Notes: generated from the letters alone by a model not told the origin. A stretch of DNA of 64,000 nucleotides from Calamus simplicifolius (GCA_900491605.1 UESW01001793.1:193530-257529), one strand, 5' to 3'; counted from the stretch's first letter, positions 23,314 through 36,075 are shown. A program made the numbers and translations.

Positions 23314-24553
23314 TGATGGGGCACGAAAAAAAAATTGATGGAATGAGGGGATGGTGATGTGTTCTAAGTGATTACCACCCTTAATGAACATTTGAGCCCA
23401 AGCTATGAATGAATTCATGCATGGGAGAAATGAAGAACATCAAACCAGAAGCAGAAATCTAAACACCCTTGTGCAAGCTTCTTTCAAAGAAATAAAAAGA
23501 TTAGGATCTAAAGGTATGGAAACCTTCAAACTAAGTTAAGCCACCTTTAAAACTTCAGATCTAAACGACCAAGAGGTTTTTTTTTTCCAACAATGAAGTA
23601 AGATCTTAAAGTGGAAGGGATGCACTAACACTCAAAGAATTGAGGGTTGGTTGACAAGATCTACACTCCTTACTTAAGAACTCACCTTGGCACTTGATCC
23701 TTGACGTGGAGCAATCATCCTCAACTCTAACATCCTCAAGAGAACCTGCAAGTGATCAGAAGTAAGACTGTGGAGGCAAAGAAATTGAAGGAAATAAAAA
23801 AAATCAAACAAGGAAAGGAAGGAATTGAAAAATTTTGCTGAGACTTGGGTAGCAATTGTCCTTCTTCCTGAAACTATTATGGAACCTTGGTAGAATGGTT
23901 TAGAAGAGCAAATTAGGCATCTCACCCTCTCCCTCAAGGAGTGACCTAGATCTAAGACTAGGGAAACACGAGCCTCAACTCAAACTAAGAGCATCTCACC
24001 CTCTTCATACTCAAAGATGAACAAGGCACTTGGCAAAAGAAATCAAATAAACTTGATTTTATTTCTCAAACTTCATTTCTACAAGAGGAAAAGCTTGGCC
24101 TATTTATAGGCCAAAGGACTTCCAGAAATTTCAGCCCAAAAAACTAAAAGATCATAACAATCTAAGGATTGGTTATGATATAGCTAACTAATTACAATCA
24201 ATCCCTAAGAAATTTGGTTGCACAAGCTTCCATGTGGCACCTCCTTAGTTTGCCATGTGTCATCATCAGATACCTCCATGTGTCCTCCAAGATTTGACTT
24301 CTAAGTTGCCATGTGTCATCATCAGATACCTCCATGTGTCCTCCAAGATTTAACTTCCAAAGAGAAGCATTGACTCAAGGCAGGAAGTGTCGATACTTTG
24401 AGACTTGGCAGAAATTGAAATTTTGCAGCATGAGTTGCCATTTGAGAAATTGAAACTCTTGGCTTGAGTAAGTGGAACCTGCGGAAAGTGAATTAACTAC
24501 AAAACCAAAGAGTGTCAGTCTGCAACCTTTTCTTCTTGCTGATGTCCCCATCA
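23314..24553 (-). repeat. 3' LTR of the chromovirus
   Basis: Starts TGATGGGG and ends CCCCATCA, an 8-bp inverted terminal match. Contains a short duplicated motif, CCATGTGTCATCATCAGATACC, at about 24257 and 24310 (also in the other LTR). The pol frame enters this LTR from the right and stops at 24493-24495. Confidence 0.9.
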
Positions 24554-27500
24554 ATTCTTTCCGGGTGAAAAAAACTCGGCCCTGACGAGTATGGATCATT
24601 TTGGCTTTGGTAATATTCAAGCAGATCTAGATCGATCCTTTGCAGTTCTTCTTGAGTGATCCATGAGTCTTCAGAATCAGGTCTACCTTGCTAATGGACC
24701 AAGTAGCGTTGATAGTCTTTATTTCGGGTAGTGACAATCTTGTCATCTAATATCCGTTCAATTCTTTCTCGCTTTGTGGCTGGTGGACACTATGGGATTG
24801 GTTCACTCTCAAAGGATGGATCAGGTCCTAAAAACTCACTGGGATTCATTGTTGGTTCCTTGTATTCTACCAGATCTGAAATATTAAAGGTGGAACTAAT
24901 ACCAAAGTTAGAAGGTAGGTCCAGTATATAAGCATTAGGTCCAATTCTTTTTATTATTTTGAAAGGACCTGCACCACGGGCGTGTAGTTTCTTCATAGTT
25001 CCCTTTGGAAACTGTTCAGGTCTGAGCCTTATCATGACAAAGTCTCCTACATGAAATTCTTTTGCTCTTCTATGGGAATTAGCCATATGCTTGTAACTCT
25101 CATTGCTTATATGGATTTTCTCGCTAATTTCTTTGTATAAATCCCTAATGTGTTATGCATATGACTCAGTAGACTTTGATGTTCATATGCATGGGCAATG
25201 GAATGAGGTCTATTGGCTTTCTTGGTTTGTACCCATGAATAATCTCAAAAGGATTTTTTCTAGTGGATCTGTTAACTGAACTATTATAGGCAAACTCTAT
25301 ACGTGGCAGTAAAAGGTCCCAATTTCCAGTATATTTTCTCACTAAACATCTCAACATATTTCAAGACTTCTATTTACAACTTCTGTTTGACCATCAGTTT
25401 GGGGGTGATAAGTGGTAGAAAAGTTTACTTAGTTCCTAGCAGGTGCCATAGGATTTTTCAAAAGTATCTGGTGAACTTAACATCCCTATCAGACACGATG
25501 GTTTTAGGTAACCCGTGTAATCTAACCACTTCATCTAGAAATAACTTGGCCACTTTTGATGCATCAAAGGTCTGGAAACAAGGCAGAAAATATGCCATTT
25601 TAGAAAATCTATCGACTACCACAAAGATGGAATCATGTCTCCTAAAGGTCTTTGGTAGTCCCAACACAAAGTCCATACTGATGTCTTGCCAAGGTCGATC
25701 AGGGACGGGTAAAGGGGTGTATAGTCCAGTGTTTTGTTTTTGCATTTTAGCAACAACACATGTCCTACACTGGGCTACGACTTGGGCAACATTTCGTTTT
25801 AAGCTGGGCCAAAAGAATTGTTCCTCCAAAGCTAGAATAGTTTTATTCCTTCTGAAATGGCCCGCTAAACCTCCGGCATGGATTTCTCAAATCAAGAATT
25901 CCCTAATTGAGGTTTGGGAAATACACAACTTATCTCCTTTAAAAAGGAACCCATCATGAAGAGTAAAGTCTTTGTATTCTCTAGAAGTCCTTAGACTGAC
26001 AGATTCAAAAATCTCACTAAAGTCAGGGCAACTTTTATACTCTTCCTTCAACTTATCAAATCCTGTGACTTCAGTACTTACGGACGTCAAGAGCATAGAA
26101 CGTCGACTTAAAGCATCGGTAACCTTATTGTCAGAACCAGCACAGTGTTTTAGAATAAAGGTGTAAGCTTGGATGTACTCGACCCATTTTCCATGCTTAG
26201 GGTTTAACTTCTTTTGGGAGCTAAGGAATCGGAGGGCTTCATGTTCAAAAAATAGAACAAACTCCTGCAGTAACAAGTAATGTCTCCAATATTTCAAAGC
26301 CTGAACTACCGCATATAACTCCTTGTCATAGGTGGAATATCTTAACTTTGCGCCATTTAGTTTCTCGCTAAAAAAAGCTATCGAATGGTTTTCTTGACTT
26401 AAAACTCTACCAATTACAATCCCAGAGGCATCGCAACCTTAAAAACTTTAGAGAAGTCAGGAAACCTTAAGATTGGTGCTTATGTCATTCTTCCTTTAAT
26501 CTCAAGGAAGGCTTTATTGGCTTGTTTGGTCCATTCAAAATTTCCTTTCTTAAGACAATCCATGATTGGAGCAACAATGGTGCTAAACCCTTGGATGAAT
26601 CTCCTATAGAAGGTGGCAAGACGTGGAAGCTACGACGTCATGTATGTTCTTGGGTTTGGGCCACTCGACTATGGACTTAATTTTCTCGGGATCAGCAGAA
26701 ACACCATTAGTAGTAACAATGAACCCTAGAAAGGTTACTTTGTTAGTCATGAATTCGCACTTCTTCAGATTGGCATATAGATTTTCTTTCTAAGGGTGTA
26801 ACAGACTTGTCTAAGATGATCTAAATGGTCTTCCCTATCTTACTATAAATGAGGATGTCATCAAAATATACTACAACAAATTTTCCCATGAAAGGTCTTA
26901 AAACTTGAGTCATGATCCTCATAAATATACTAGGGGCATTTGATAGACCAAAGGGCATAACCAACCACTCATAAAGACCATCCTTAGTTTTGAATACAGT
27001 TTTCCACTCATCTCCAGGTTTGATCCTAACCTGGTGATAACCACTCTTAAGATCAATCTTGGAAAATATAGTGGCTCCGGTCATCATGTCAAGCATATCA
27101 TCAAGGCGAGGGATAGGAAATCGATACTTGACCGTAATTTTGTTGATGGCACGACTATCGATGCATATTCTCCAAGTGCCATCCTTCTTCGGGGTCAGTA
27201 GGGCAGGTACTACACAAGGACTTAAACTCTCCCTAATAAACTTTTTCTGGAGGAGATCTCCAACTTGTCTTTGTAGCTCAGCATGCTCAGTAGGATTCAT
27301 TCTATAGTGAGTAGGTTAGGCAAGGTGGCTCCTGGGACTAGATCAATTGTATGTTGAATATCCCTAAGTGGGGGCAGGTGATTGGGTAAATCTTCTGGGA
27401 ATACATCCCTAAAGTCTTCTAAGATCTTTGTGACTTCTTGAGGTGGTTCCTTAGGATCTTCATTCCGACTTTCTTTAAGTGCCAAAATCCACATAGGTGA

Positions 27501-28175
27501 TCCTTCATTGATTTCTTTCTCTATTTCCTTGACACTGATCAAATTCAGATCTTGTTTCTTCTCTTTCAAATCACTAGACCCTTTCTTGATATTGTCCTTA
27601 GGTGGGGTCGAGTTAATGATAAGCTTTTTCCCTAGATGGTTGAAAGCACAAGAATTGGATTGATCATATAAAGTTGCATCATGATCATACAACCAAGGTC
27701 TACCCAAAATGATGCTACTTACTTCCATGGGTAGTACATCGCACCAGACTTGTTCATGATAGGATTGGATTTGAATGGAAACTTGACATCTGGATTTAAT
27801 GGGAATGGATGTTGAATCTATCCAAGAAACTTTGTATGGATTGGGATGGAGAACAGGGGTCAAGCTTAAATTCTTAATGGCTTTAGTGGAAATAGCATTC
27901 ACACAACTCCCATTGTCTATAATGATTTTATAAACCTTCTCCCCTATCTTAACAAATGTTTGGAGTATATTAGTTCTTCTCCAATCCTCCTTTTCCTTTG
28001 TTTGGGTCAAAATTCTAACAACACCCAAAGTCTCATCATAATCAATCTCTTCTTCCTCTTCATCATATTCATTGATCAGATTGGATTCAGCCTCATATAC
28101 CTCTTTTTTAAACTCTTTAGTATCTTCAGGGTCCTCTTCAGCTAGTTCTCCTATGTGTAGAGAACGGGCAGGCAT
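24493..28175 (-). pseudogene. chromovirus pol (protease, RT, RNase H, integrase, chromodomain)
   Basis: Protease with IIIDNGSCVNAIS around 27917, an Asn in place of the usual Ser/Thr of the D-S/T-G triad. RT is at 26821-27300 with FSKIDLKSGYHQVRI and the catalytic VYFDD near its end. RNase H is at about 25890-26700 (DALSRR near 26110). The integrase zinc region and core are at 25458-25829 (CRTCVVAKMQ, DRPWQDISMDFVLGLPKT) and continue at 25166-25357. GPFKIIKRIGPNAYILDLP (24790-25086) precedes a chromodomain at about 24600-24780 (ERILDDKIVTTRNKDYQRYLV) in which a TAG follows H, where Trp is expected. The frame ends inside the LTR. Several stops and frameshifts separate the segments. Confidence 0.85.
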
Positions 28176-29228
28176 TGGTTGGCATAGTGTCCCTTCCTGT
28201 TACATTTAAAACAATGGACATTCGGGTTGTTACTCTTTTGAACTACAAGGGCCTTACCCTTATCACTCGTTTGACCGGATGGGATAGTAGGAGTGGGTGA
28301 TTTGGTCGCATTTGGTTGAACCCTGGTTTCTGAGTAGGGGTGCTAATCTTACTTAGTTCAGGTCTTCTGACTATCGGTCCCCTTTGAAACCTTTCACAAT
28401 CTCTGGCTATTTGATAGGCTTGGTCTAGGTCAGTGATTTCTCTTAGAAATAATTCCTTTTGAATTTCTTCACGCAAACCGGCTCTAAACCTAGACAATGT
28501 TATAGCTTCTGATTCATCAATGTTACACCTCATCGCAAACTCATCAAACTTGGTAATATATTCAGACATAGTCTTATTGCCCGGGTATAATCTTTACCAC
28601 TGATCTAATAGTCTTTGGTGATAGGACATAGGGACATACTTTTCCCTAAGCTTGATTTTCATAGCTCTCCAAGTGGTTATGGGCATGTCTCCTCTTTGCC
28701 TAAGCATTCACCCGATATTCTCCCAGTATAACCTAGCCTGGCGGACTAACCTCAGTTTGGCAAACTTATACTTTCTCTCCTCGGTCATCTCATACCATTC
28801 AAAATATTGATCCATTTCTCTCTCCCAATCAACATAAGCTTTAGGGTCTAGGCTTCCATCAAAGATAGGAGCCTCTAATCGAATGTTCCTCATGGCTCTT
28901 TCATCTTGATCTAAGTAATCCTGGTGAGGTCGCCTAGGGATACGATCAGGAGTAAAGTCAGGCTGATGGACTCGACGGGCTTCTTCCATGAAATCAGGAT
29001 CAAGTCTCCTTGGATTGTATTCAGGGATGTGCACATGATATTGGGCTCTTGGACCTCGAGGAATTGACCTAGATGATTCAGGTTCGATGGGGATCCTTTG
29101 AGGCTCTTCAAGGGTCTCAACTCTATCTTTTACTTGACCTAATTCTTTGTTGATTTGCCCTAATTGCTCAGTTACAGTGTCTAACTTTTCAGTCAGGGTC
29201 TCATAAAGAGTTCAAGATTAGGATCCAT
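28150..29228 (-). pseudogene. chromovirus gag
   Basis: An ATG at 29226-29228 (MDPNLE) leads, after a 1-base frame change, into a heptad-rich coiled coil (TLTEKLDTVTEQLGQINKEL), then a basic linker, the retrotransposon gag domain (AYVDWEREMDQYFEWYEM; MSEYITKFDEFAMRCNI), and one CCHC knuckle, CFKCNRKGHYANQC, near 28185-28225. Gag builds the particle and binds RNA. Stops near 28708 and 28573 interrupt this copy. Confidence 0.8.
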
Positions 29229-30493
29229 AGGTACAAACCAAGAAAGATAGAACTTTTGACCTATAAAACAAGAAGTACAAACCTAGCTTCTAGGGCTCCT
29301 AAACCTAGAAGTTCAAAATACAAGACTTGACTAGGTACTAGTTAAGGATGCAATTACCTTTGTCACTAGCCAGGTAAGAGGTGGGAATGCGGGAGGCCCC
29401 CCTTGCTTTCGCAAGGACCCAATTAAAGAACCGCAAGTCCGCTTAAGGCATTTGCCATTAGACCTCTAGTCTTAGACACCAGTTTCTAAGAATAATTACA
29501 AACTCAAATAGTGCTTTATCTCTCTTGCACTTGAACCCGACTTGTTGGTGTCCTTAATTTAGGTGCATACTTGATTTTAATTAAGGCTTAGGTCAATGCA
29601 TAATGAGGATGGTTGTTGTGGGCTAAGGAAAGGTTATTAACTCCTCCCCTTATGTTATATTGAATGCCCTTAAGATGGTTTATGTATATATGGATGCACA
29701 CAATTTCAGCAATTAACTAGCACAATCGACTAGACTTAGTACAATTAAGTGAAATTTAATCTAATTTTAAAATTCAGCAAATGCAAACTTAAATTGAGAA
29801 ATTCAAATCTTGAAGTCTAGATTTCAGAAGCTAATTTTTTTAAAAAATTTAAAATTTAGATTAAAATTTCATTCTTGGAGGTAAAAGTGGTTAAATAAAA
29901 TTTGCAGCTTCTAACTAACCTTCAACTAACCCGGTTTTGAAAATTTGAAATTTAAAGTTTTAAATTTTTAAAAATTTAAAATGAAAATTGAATTAGTTAG
30001 ATCTCAGAGTGAAAATCCTAGATTTTAAAATTTGAATTCAATTTTTTTTTTTAAATTTGGTTGAGGAAGTTGTTATGATAGTAGTTGCTAGAAGATTCTA
30101 GCAGCTTAACAAACTCTCTACTACCTATTTCAAATTTAAATTTTAAATTAAAAAACCCCTCTAAATTCAAACTTTAAGTGAAAATAACAAAATTTGAAGT
30201 CTAAATCTCAGATCTCAAATTAAAAAAAAAATTTATTTTTTTAAAATCAAATTTAATGGAGGGAACCAAAACAGTCTTCCAGAAAATAACCTAAGAACTT
30301 AAATTTTTTTTATTCCAAAACTCTAAAATATATTTTTTAAATTTTATATTTCGGAACCTAAAGTCCTAAAGTACAGCAAATGAATTTTTATTTATTTTTT
30401 AACCCTTAAAAAATTACAAAAAAATTCATGGAAATCTTGAACTAAAACTAGAACAGAAATTCCAGCAACTTACAAGCTTAACTTAGAGACCAA
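29229..30493. other. AT-rich untranslated leader of the chromovirus
   Basis: About 1.26 kb between the PBS and gag, dominated by A/T-rich runs (29820-30440) without coding similarity. A dense, moderately GC segment at 29330-29520 precedes gag. Confidence 0.55.
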
Positions 30494-30505
30494 GCTCTGA
30501 TACCA
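30494..30505 (-). other. primer-binding site of the chromovirus
   Basis: The minus strand reads TGGTATCAGAGC, complementary to the 3' end of plant initiator tRNA-Met, four bases from the LTR edge at 30510. Confidence 0.85.
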
Positions 30506-30509
30506 AAGC

Positions 30510-31747
30510 TGATGGGCACGAAAAAAAATTAGTGGAATGAGGGGATGGTGATGTGTTCTAAGTGATTACCACCATTAATGAACATTTGAGCCCAAGCTAT
30601 GGCTGAATTCATGCATGGGAGAAATGAAGAACATCAAACCAGAAGCAGAAATCTAAACACCCTTGTGCAAGCTTCTTTCAAAGAAATAAAAAGATTAGGA
30701 TCTAAAGGTATGGAAACCTTCAAACTAAGTTAAGCCACCTTTAAAACTTCAGATCTAAAGGACCAAGAGGTTTTTTTTTTTTCGAACAATGAAGTAAGAT
30801 CTTAAAGTGGAAGGGATGCACTCAACACTCAAAGAATTGAGGGTTGGTTGACAAGATCTACACTCCTTACTTAAGAACTCACCTTGGCACTTGATCCTTG
30901 ACGTGGAGCCATCATCCTCAACTCTAACATCCTCAAGAGAACCTGCAAGTGATCAGAAGTAAGACCGTGGAGGCAAAGGAATTGAAGGAAATAAAAAAAA
31001 TCGAACAAGGAAAGGAAGGATTGAAAATTTTGCTGAGACTTGGGTAGCAATTGTCCTTCTTCCTGAAACTATTATGGAACCTTGGTAGAATGGTTTAGAG
31101 TAGCAAATTGGGCCTCTCACCCTCTCCCTCAAGGAGTGACCTAGATCTAAGACTAGGGAAACACGAGCCTCAACTCAAACTAAGAGCATCTCACCCTCTT
31201 CATACTCAAAGATGAACAAGGCACTTGGCAAAAGAAATCAAATAAACTTGATTTTATTTCTCAAACTTCATTTCTACAAGAGGGAAAGCTTGGCCTATTT
31301 ATAGGCCAAAGGACTTCCAGAAATTTCAGCCCAAAAAACTAAAAGATTATAACAATCTAAGGATTGGTTATGATATAGCTAACTAATTACAATCAATCCC
31401 TAACAAATTTGGTTGCACAAGCTTCCATGTGGCACCTCCTTAGTTTGCCATGTGTCATCATCAGATACCTCCATGTGTCCTCCAAGATTTGACTTCTAAG
31501 TTGCCATGTGTCATCATCAGATACCTCCATGTGTCCTCCAAGATTTGACTTTCAAAGAGAAGTGTTGGCTCAAGGCAGGAAGTGTCGATACTTTGAGACT
31601 TGACAAAAGTTGAAATTTTGCAGCATGAGTTGCCACTTGAGAAATTAAACTCTTGGCTCGAGTAAGTGGAACCTGCGGAAAGTGAATTAACTACAAAACC
31701 AAAGAGTGTCAGTCTGCAACCTTTTCTTCTTACTGATGTCCCCATCA
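30510..31747 (-). repeat. 5' LTR of the chromovirus
   Basis: Partner of 23314-24553, with the same termini and length within two bases. Substitutions and small indels are scattered (for example in the A-run near 30520 and at 30602), so the insertion is not brand new. Confidence 0.9.
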
Positions 31748-31819
31748 CACGGTCACCAGTGAGAGTTCCCATTGATGCTCTGCCTGACCGTACAAGTCAA
31801 CTGGCTCTGATACCTCTGA

Positions 31820-33575
31820 TGAAAATTACGTATAATTTATATGAATCTAATTCATATATCATGCAGCGAAAGATAAAAATAAATATAAATTTAATTCTCA
31901 AAGCCCAAGATCCTCAGGTAACAGATTCAGTTAACAAGAAATAACACATGATTAAATAATAGATCATACCTGTGTATTAGGATTACAACCAACAAAACAC
32001 ATCCTTAAAAAATAGAAAATTGGTTATCCCATGAAACCAACGTCGCAACCTTAGATTTGGCTTCATGATGATGCCCCAAATCATGGGATTCCCTCCTCCA
32101 TGACGTGAAGATGGGTCATGTCCATCACATGGGCATGGATCCATCCTCCACGTGGCACGATCTCAGCCCTCGGCTCAATTGGGTTTTCACGAATCAAATC
32201 ATGCCATCATATGGACCCAATTAAATACCAAATTATTAATCTCAGTTAATCTAAGCCATCCATCATATGGATCAAGTCTAATTGAGTATCCAATTAATAA
32301 ATTTTATAAGTATATCACATGTACAAAAGGTCTTTCCCTTGAACACAAAAATTCTTTCCTTTATGATGAATCCTATTCATCAATTTCATGTTCTCTCATT
32401 AAAATTGAGTCAAACCCAATTCTAATTAATTGGTCATCTAATTTAAATTAAGTCCAACTTAATTCTATTTTAACTTCATCCAAAATCTCCTTAATGCATG
32501 TGACCCATTAGGTCTCTTGATACGTTGGTAATAATCATATCCCTAATATTGACCCTAGGGATGACTTGATCAACACCTTGTCCAAGTCAATTCTTTAACC
32601 AAATCAACTCCTTGATTAAGTTAAAGAATCCATGATCATAGATCATGAGTGGGCTCTAGCAAAGCATCATGACCATCCAAGTGTTAAGGGCTTGTTGACG
32701 TGGTCATCAACACTTATCCATGAACGTTAAAGTACGATTCAATCCCTTCGTCACATATTTCAGATCAATCAGTGGTATGGAATATGTCAACCATGTAATT
32801 GATCTTTAATTATTTGATCTCAAAAAAAATTGATTCACATGAATTAGAACTTCGAAACCATTTCAAATTCCAACTCAACCTTGCAAGGATTTAACAGTCA
32901 ATTTAATCCATCAAGTGGCCGTGGGATTAACCCTTTCTATCAAGGGAGACAAATCTTGTCTTGATCAAATACCACCTTTATGTGCTTCATGTCATACCCA
33001 ATCGACACTATATTTGCCACCTGTGGCTAGAGCGACGTTAGCATGTCATCAAAGCATGACATTCCACACATGAGGTGCTATGAAGATCTCAAGTCAAAGG
33101 ATCACTCGCAGCACCATCATCAGAGATCAACCATCGACACTATATAGAATATCTATATGGAATCTCTGTGCTGGTCATCCAATGCATCGTTACAATAACG
33201 AACATTCACACATCTATCCAAATATCTTCATACTTCAGCTTGCGAGATCAGCTACTCACCATAAGGGTGAAGATATGCAATGTGTGCTAGTCTTATCTAC
33301 GTTCGATAATATCCAGTCTTGTCTACGCATCAACTAGAAAAATTTAAAGAATCGAACCATAATGTGCAATTTTGGATCTCACAATTTGTAATCTCTATTA
33401 CAAATTTCATATGCACAGTTCACATTCTTTTGGACTTTATCTCATAGGTAAATATATCTAATATATATAAATTGCACCTGAATAGATAAAGAAACCAATA
33501 AATTTGATTTGCATTCATAAAGAAATGTATACAAACTGGCATCTAATCCGATTGGATTTAGGGCACACACTAACA
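31820..33575 (-). repeat. 5' LTR of the Angela-like element
   Basis: Begins TGAAAATTACG next to the PBS-like motif at 31804-31814 and ends CACACACTAACA. About 562 bases shorter than its partner: the junction CTGTGTATTAGGATTACAACC near 31975 skips the GA-rich part. Confidence 0.85.
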
Positions 33576-34312
33576 ATATGTCTGTCTTGGTGAAACTGTG
33601 AAGAGCTAAACTAAGTTTCCATTTTCTTAAAAGATGCCGAACTCACTATGGCCAGGGAGATAGGTCTAGAGCCACTTGGTAGATGCTAAGTCCCTAAGAC
33701 AAACAGGGGTCTAGAGCCACTTTGTAGGTGCTAAGTCAAGCCATTGGTACAGATGGTGTTCTGCTATAACCAAAGATATGAAAGGGCCACATTGAAGAAA
33801 TTTTAGTTTTGATGTAATTCGCAGTGCAGAGAATTACAGCCATGAATTGAACATCAGCCTTGTTTTATTCACTTCATTTTATGTTCTCAAATCATCAAAC
33901 TTAAAATAATTATATAGTAAATTATTCCATCCATGTTTCTTTCAAAAAAAATTTCATCCAAATTCCAAATATTTATGTAATGTGCTTTGCTGGGCTAAAG
34001 TTTGATATTCTAGTATAAACTATAAGAAATATGCTTATCTTCAGAATTCACTAACTAAGGTATCAGAATATATTTCAATTTCCATTCTTCCCATCAAAAA
34101 GATAAAAACCAAACCACATAGAGCCTAAATAGAAGCAAACATTTTTCATTATTCAAATAGTCCATTTTCATTTCTATCACCAGCCCAGAATAACAGGAAG
34201 AAGAGCCTAACTCGAAATGTAAAGAAAGCTTTAATTAAAATCAAGAATAAAGATCATAAAATTTAACCTTCCACAAAGGAAAGTTATATGCGGGGAGCAA
34301 ATGATCTTATAG
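33576..34312. other. spacer between the copia element and the glycerol kinase relic
   Basis: AT-rich. A small duplicated phrase, GGTCTAGAGCCACTT, occurs at 33662 and 33708. No gene recognised. Confidence 0.45.
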
Positions 34313-35146
34313 CTAAAGGGCGAGTTCAGCCAAATCAAAAGTTGTAGTCACAACTTTGTACCAAGATTCATTCCTCCTCTTCCTCTGTGCCTCATCCAAT
34401 CTAGGATGGATGATAGTAGTCTTCTCTTTGTTCTCAACAACAAATATTTGTTCTTCAATCCAAACGTCTATGGCTAATTCAACTGCATATGCAGCTCCAA
34501 GGGCTGTAGTCTCAATATCAGTAGGTCGTACAATTGTACTACTTACCAAAGAAAAGAACACAAATTTGTCTAGCATTCCATAATAGATGTACAAGTAATA
34601 ATTTCATATTATAAAGAGTTAATCAACTAAAAAAGATGCACTAATACGAAGATAAGACAAGAAGGAATGATCTATGAAACTAACTGAAAAAAATCCATAC
34701 ATCTAAATGTTAAGAATAGAGATTACGAGTAAATGGATAACTAATCTGAATCTAAGAGCAAACATCATTTTCAAGGGACAATGGCTTCTCAACAGTATCA
34801 GATCACAATACTAGATATAAGAACTTAATTTTACTCCATAGCACATAAACAATACCAGATATATGAACCTAATGTTATTCCATAGTACATACAAACTACA
34901 AATTCTAATATGACATTAAAAATTGCATTATGCAAAGAAAAACATCCAACCATCAGAACTTATTCTGCAAGATTATTAAAGAAAAAAAAAGATTAAATGT
35001 AGAAAATCACAAAGGATTTTCATGCAGATGAACAATACATAGATAATTGCTTAGGCTATAGTTAGGAACATAAAATCATATTTATTGCAGTCCAAATTTT
35101 TAAGAAAAAAAACAAAAAGAATGACGGAGACAACAACAACAACAAC

Positions 35147-35507
35147 TAAGCTTTTGAGGTTATACTTTCAATAAGATTGAGATATATAGATCTTTTCTTA
35201 CTATTTCTACCTTTATCTCTCTTTCATTCTCATGCATTAAATCACTCCTTCGTACTAATGTATCCCTAGGCCTATGTTACAAGCATCCAAAGAGTTTAAG
35301 TTATCTCTCTTTTCATCTATTCTTAATAAGCTTTTGAGGTTATACTTTCAATAAGATTGAGATATATAGATCTTTTCTTACTATTTCTACCTTTATCTCT
35401 CTTTCATTCTCATGCATTAAATCACTCCTTCGTACTAATGTATCCCTAGGCCTATGTTACAAGCATCCAAAGAGTTTAAGTTATCTCTCTTTTCATCTAT
35501 TCTTAAT
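35147..35507. repeat. perfect 180-bp direct tandem duplication
   Basis: AAGCTTTTGAGGTTATACTT starts at 35147 and again at 35327; by eye the two 180-base copies are identical. They are preceded by an ACA-repeat (ACAACAACAACAACAACT), a context seen at tails of some plant LINEs, so a LINE 3' end is possible. Confidence 0.9.
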
Positions 35508-35949
35508 TAGCACTACCTTTATCTTTTTATAAATGGCTTAATTTCTTATTCTTTCTTTTCTTGTATTACCATATCCTTCTCAATATTTTTATTTTGATCA
35601 AATCAAATTCATAAAATGAATCTATTGATATCAAATAGATAGTAATCTTCGTTACTAGTTAAGCAAAGTAGAAGAACAAATGAAAGAAAATATCAAATGA
35701 AGGGCATAATATATACATCAAAACCTCTTGAAGAGCAGGGTAAATATGATGGAAGCTTTAATAGCATCAGTTGTTCATAATTATTACCATTAAATTTTAG
35801 AAGAAAAAATATACTTTCCTCTGTTTATCTTTTAGGGTCTCATGATCATTCAAAATGGTATCATAGCTCGCTATTCTTGTTGCCTACCTATGCATCCACA
35901 CTCTTACTTGCTAAACCATGTGCTGCCTCCATACTCATGTTCCATCCCT

Positions 35950-36075
35950 TCAGCTCTACACATGAAAGGAGATGTTGAAGAATAGTCCCATATCGGATAG
36001 GTTAGAGACTTGTCTCTATACATGAAAGGAGGTGTTGAAAAATGATCTGATATAAGATAGACTAGAGACTTGTCA
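35950..36075. repeat. two diverged copies of a 62-bp unit
   Basis: ACATGAAAGGAGATGTTGAA (about 35957) and ACATGAAAGGAGGTGTTGAA (about 36020), each ending TAGAGACTTGTC. The wording resembles 3' ends of plant copia LTRs. Confidence 0.6.

Larger units (their letters stand above)
23314..31747 (-). mobile_element. complete Ty3/gypsy chromovirus nested in the copia leader
   Basis: LTRs 23314-24553 and 30510-31747 (about 1,240 bp) start TGATGGG and end CCCATCA and are flanked by the 5-bp duplication CACGG (23309-23313 and 31748-31752). A PBS matching tRNA-iMet (GCTCTGATACCA) lies at 30494-30505, next to the right LTR, so transcription runs right to left. Gag, protease, RT, RNase H, integrase and a chromodomain occur in that order, which makes it a chromovirus. 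The clade (CRM, Galadriel or other) cannot be settled by eye. The two LTRs differ at a few percent of sites, and pol has stops and frameshifts. Confidence 0.9.
15374..33575 (-). mobile_element. Angela-like Ty1/copia retrotransposon, interrupted by a chromovirus
   Basis: Two related LTRs (15374-17691 and 31820-33575) flank a minus-strand copia pol. The PPT side is at 17692 (minus strand ACAAGTGAAGAT followed by TGTTAG, the usual copia context). A PBS matching tRNA-iMet (GCTCTGATACC) is at 31804-31814. Without the nested element it is about 9.8 kb. Long LTRs, a CCHC plus WVLDT protease region and integrase wording resemble the Angela group; this is by recall, not a search. No convincing target duplication was found (flanks TACTA and ATATG), so old age or rearrangement is likely. 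Confidence 0.85.

Noticed and set aside
24731..27307. Plus-strand frames opposite the chromovirus pol (for example 25303-25959)
   Set aside because: They are antisense shadows of integrase and RT, which match known domains on the minus strand.
30494..30505. Possible tRNA-Met gene fragments at GCTCTGATACCA sites
   Set aside because: Only 12 bases match the tRNA end and all sit next to LTRs, so they are primer-binding sites.
15374..33575. A 5-bp target duplication for the Angela-like element
   Set aside because: Flanks TACTA and ATATG do not match; shifting the edge gives CTATG/ATATG but breaks the TG start.
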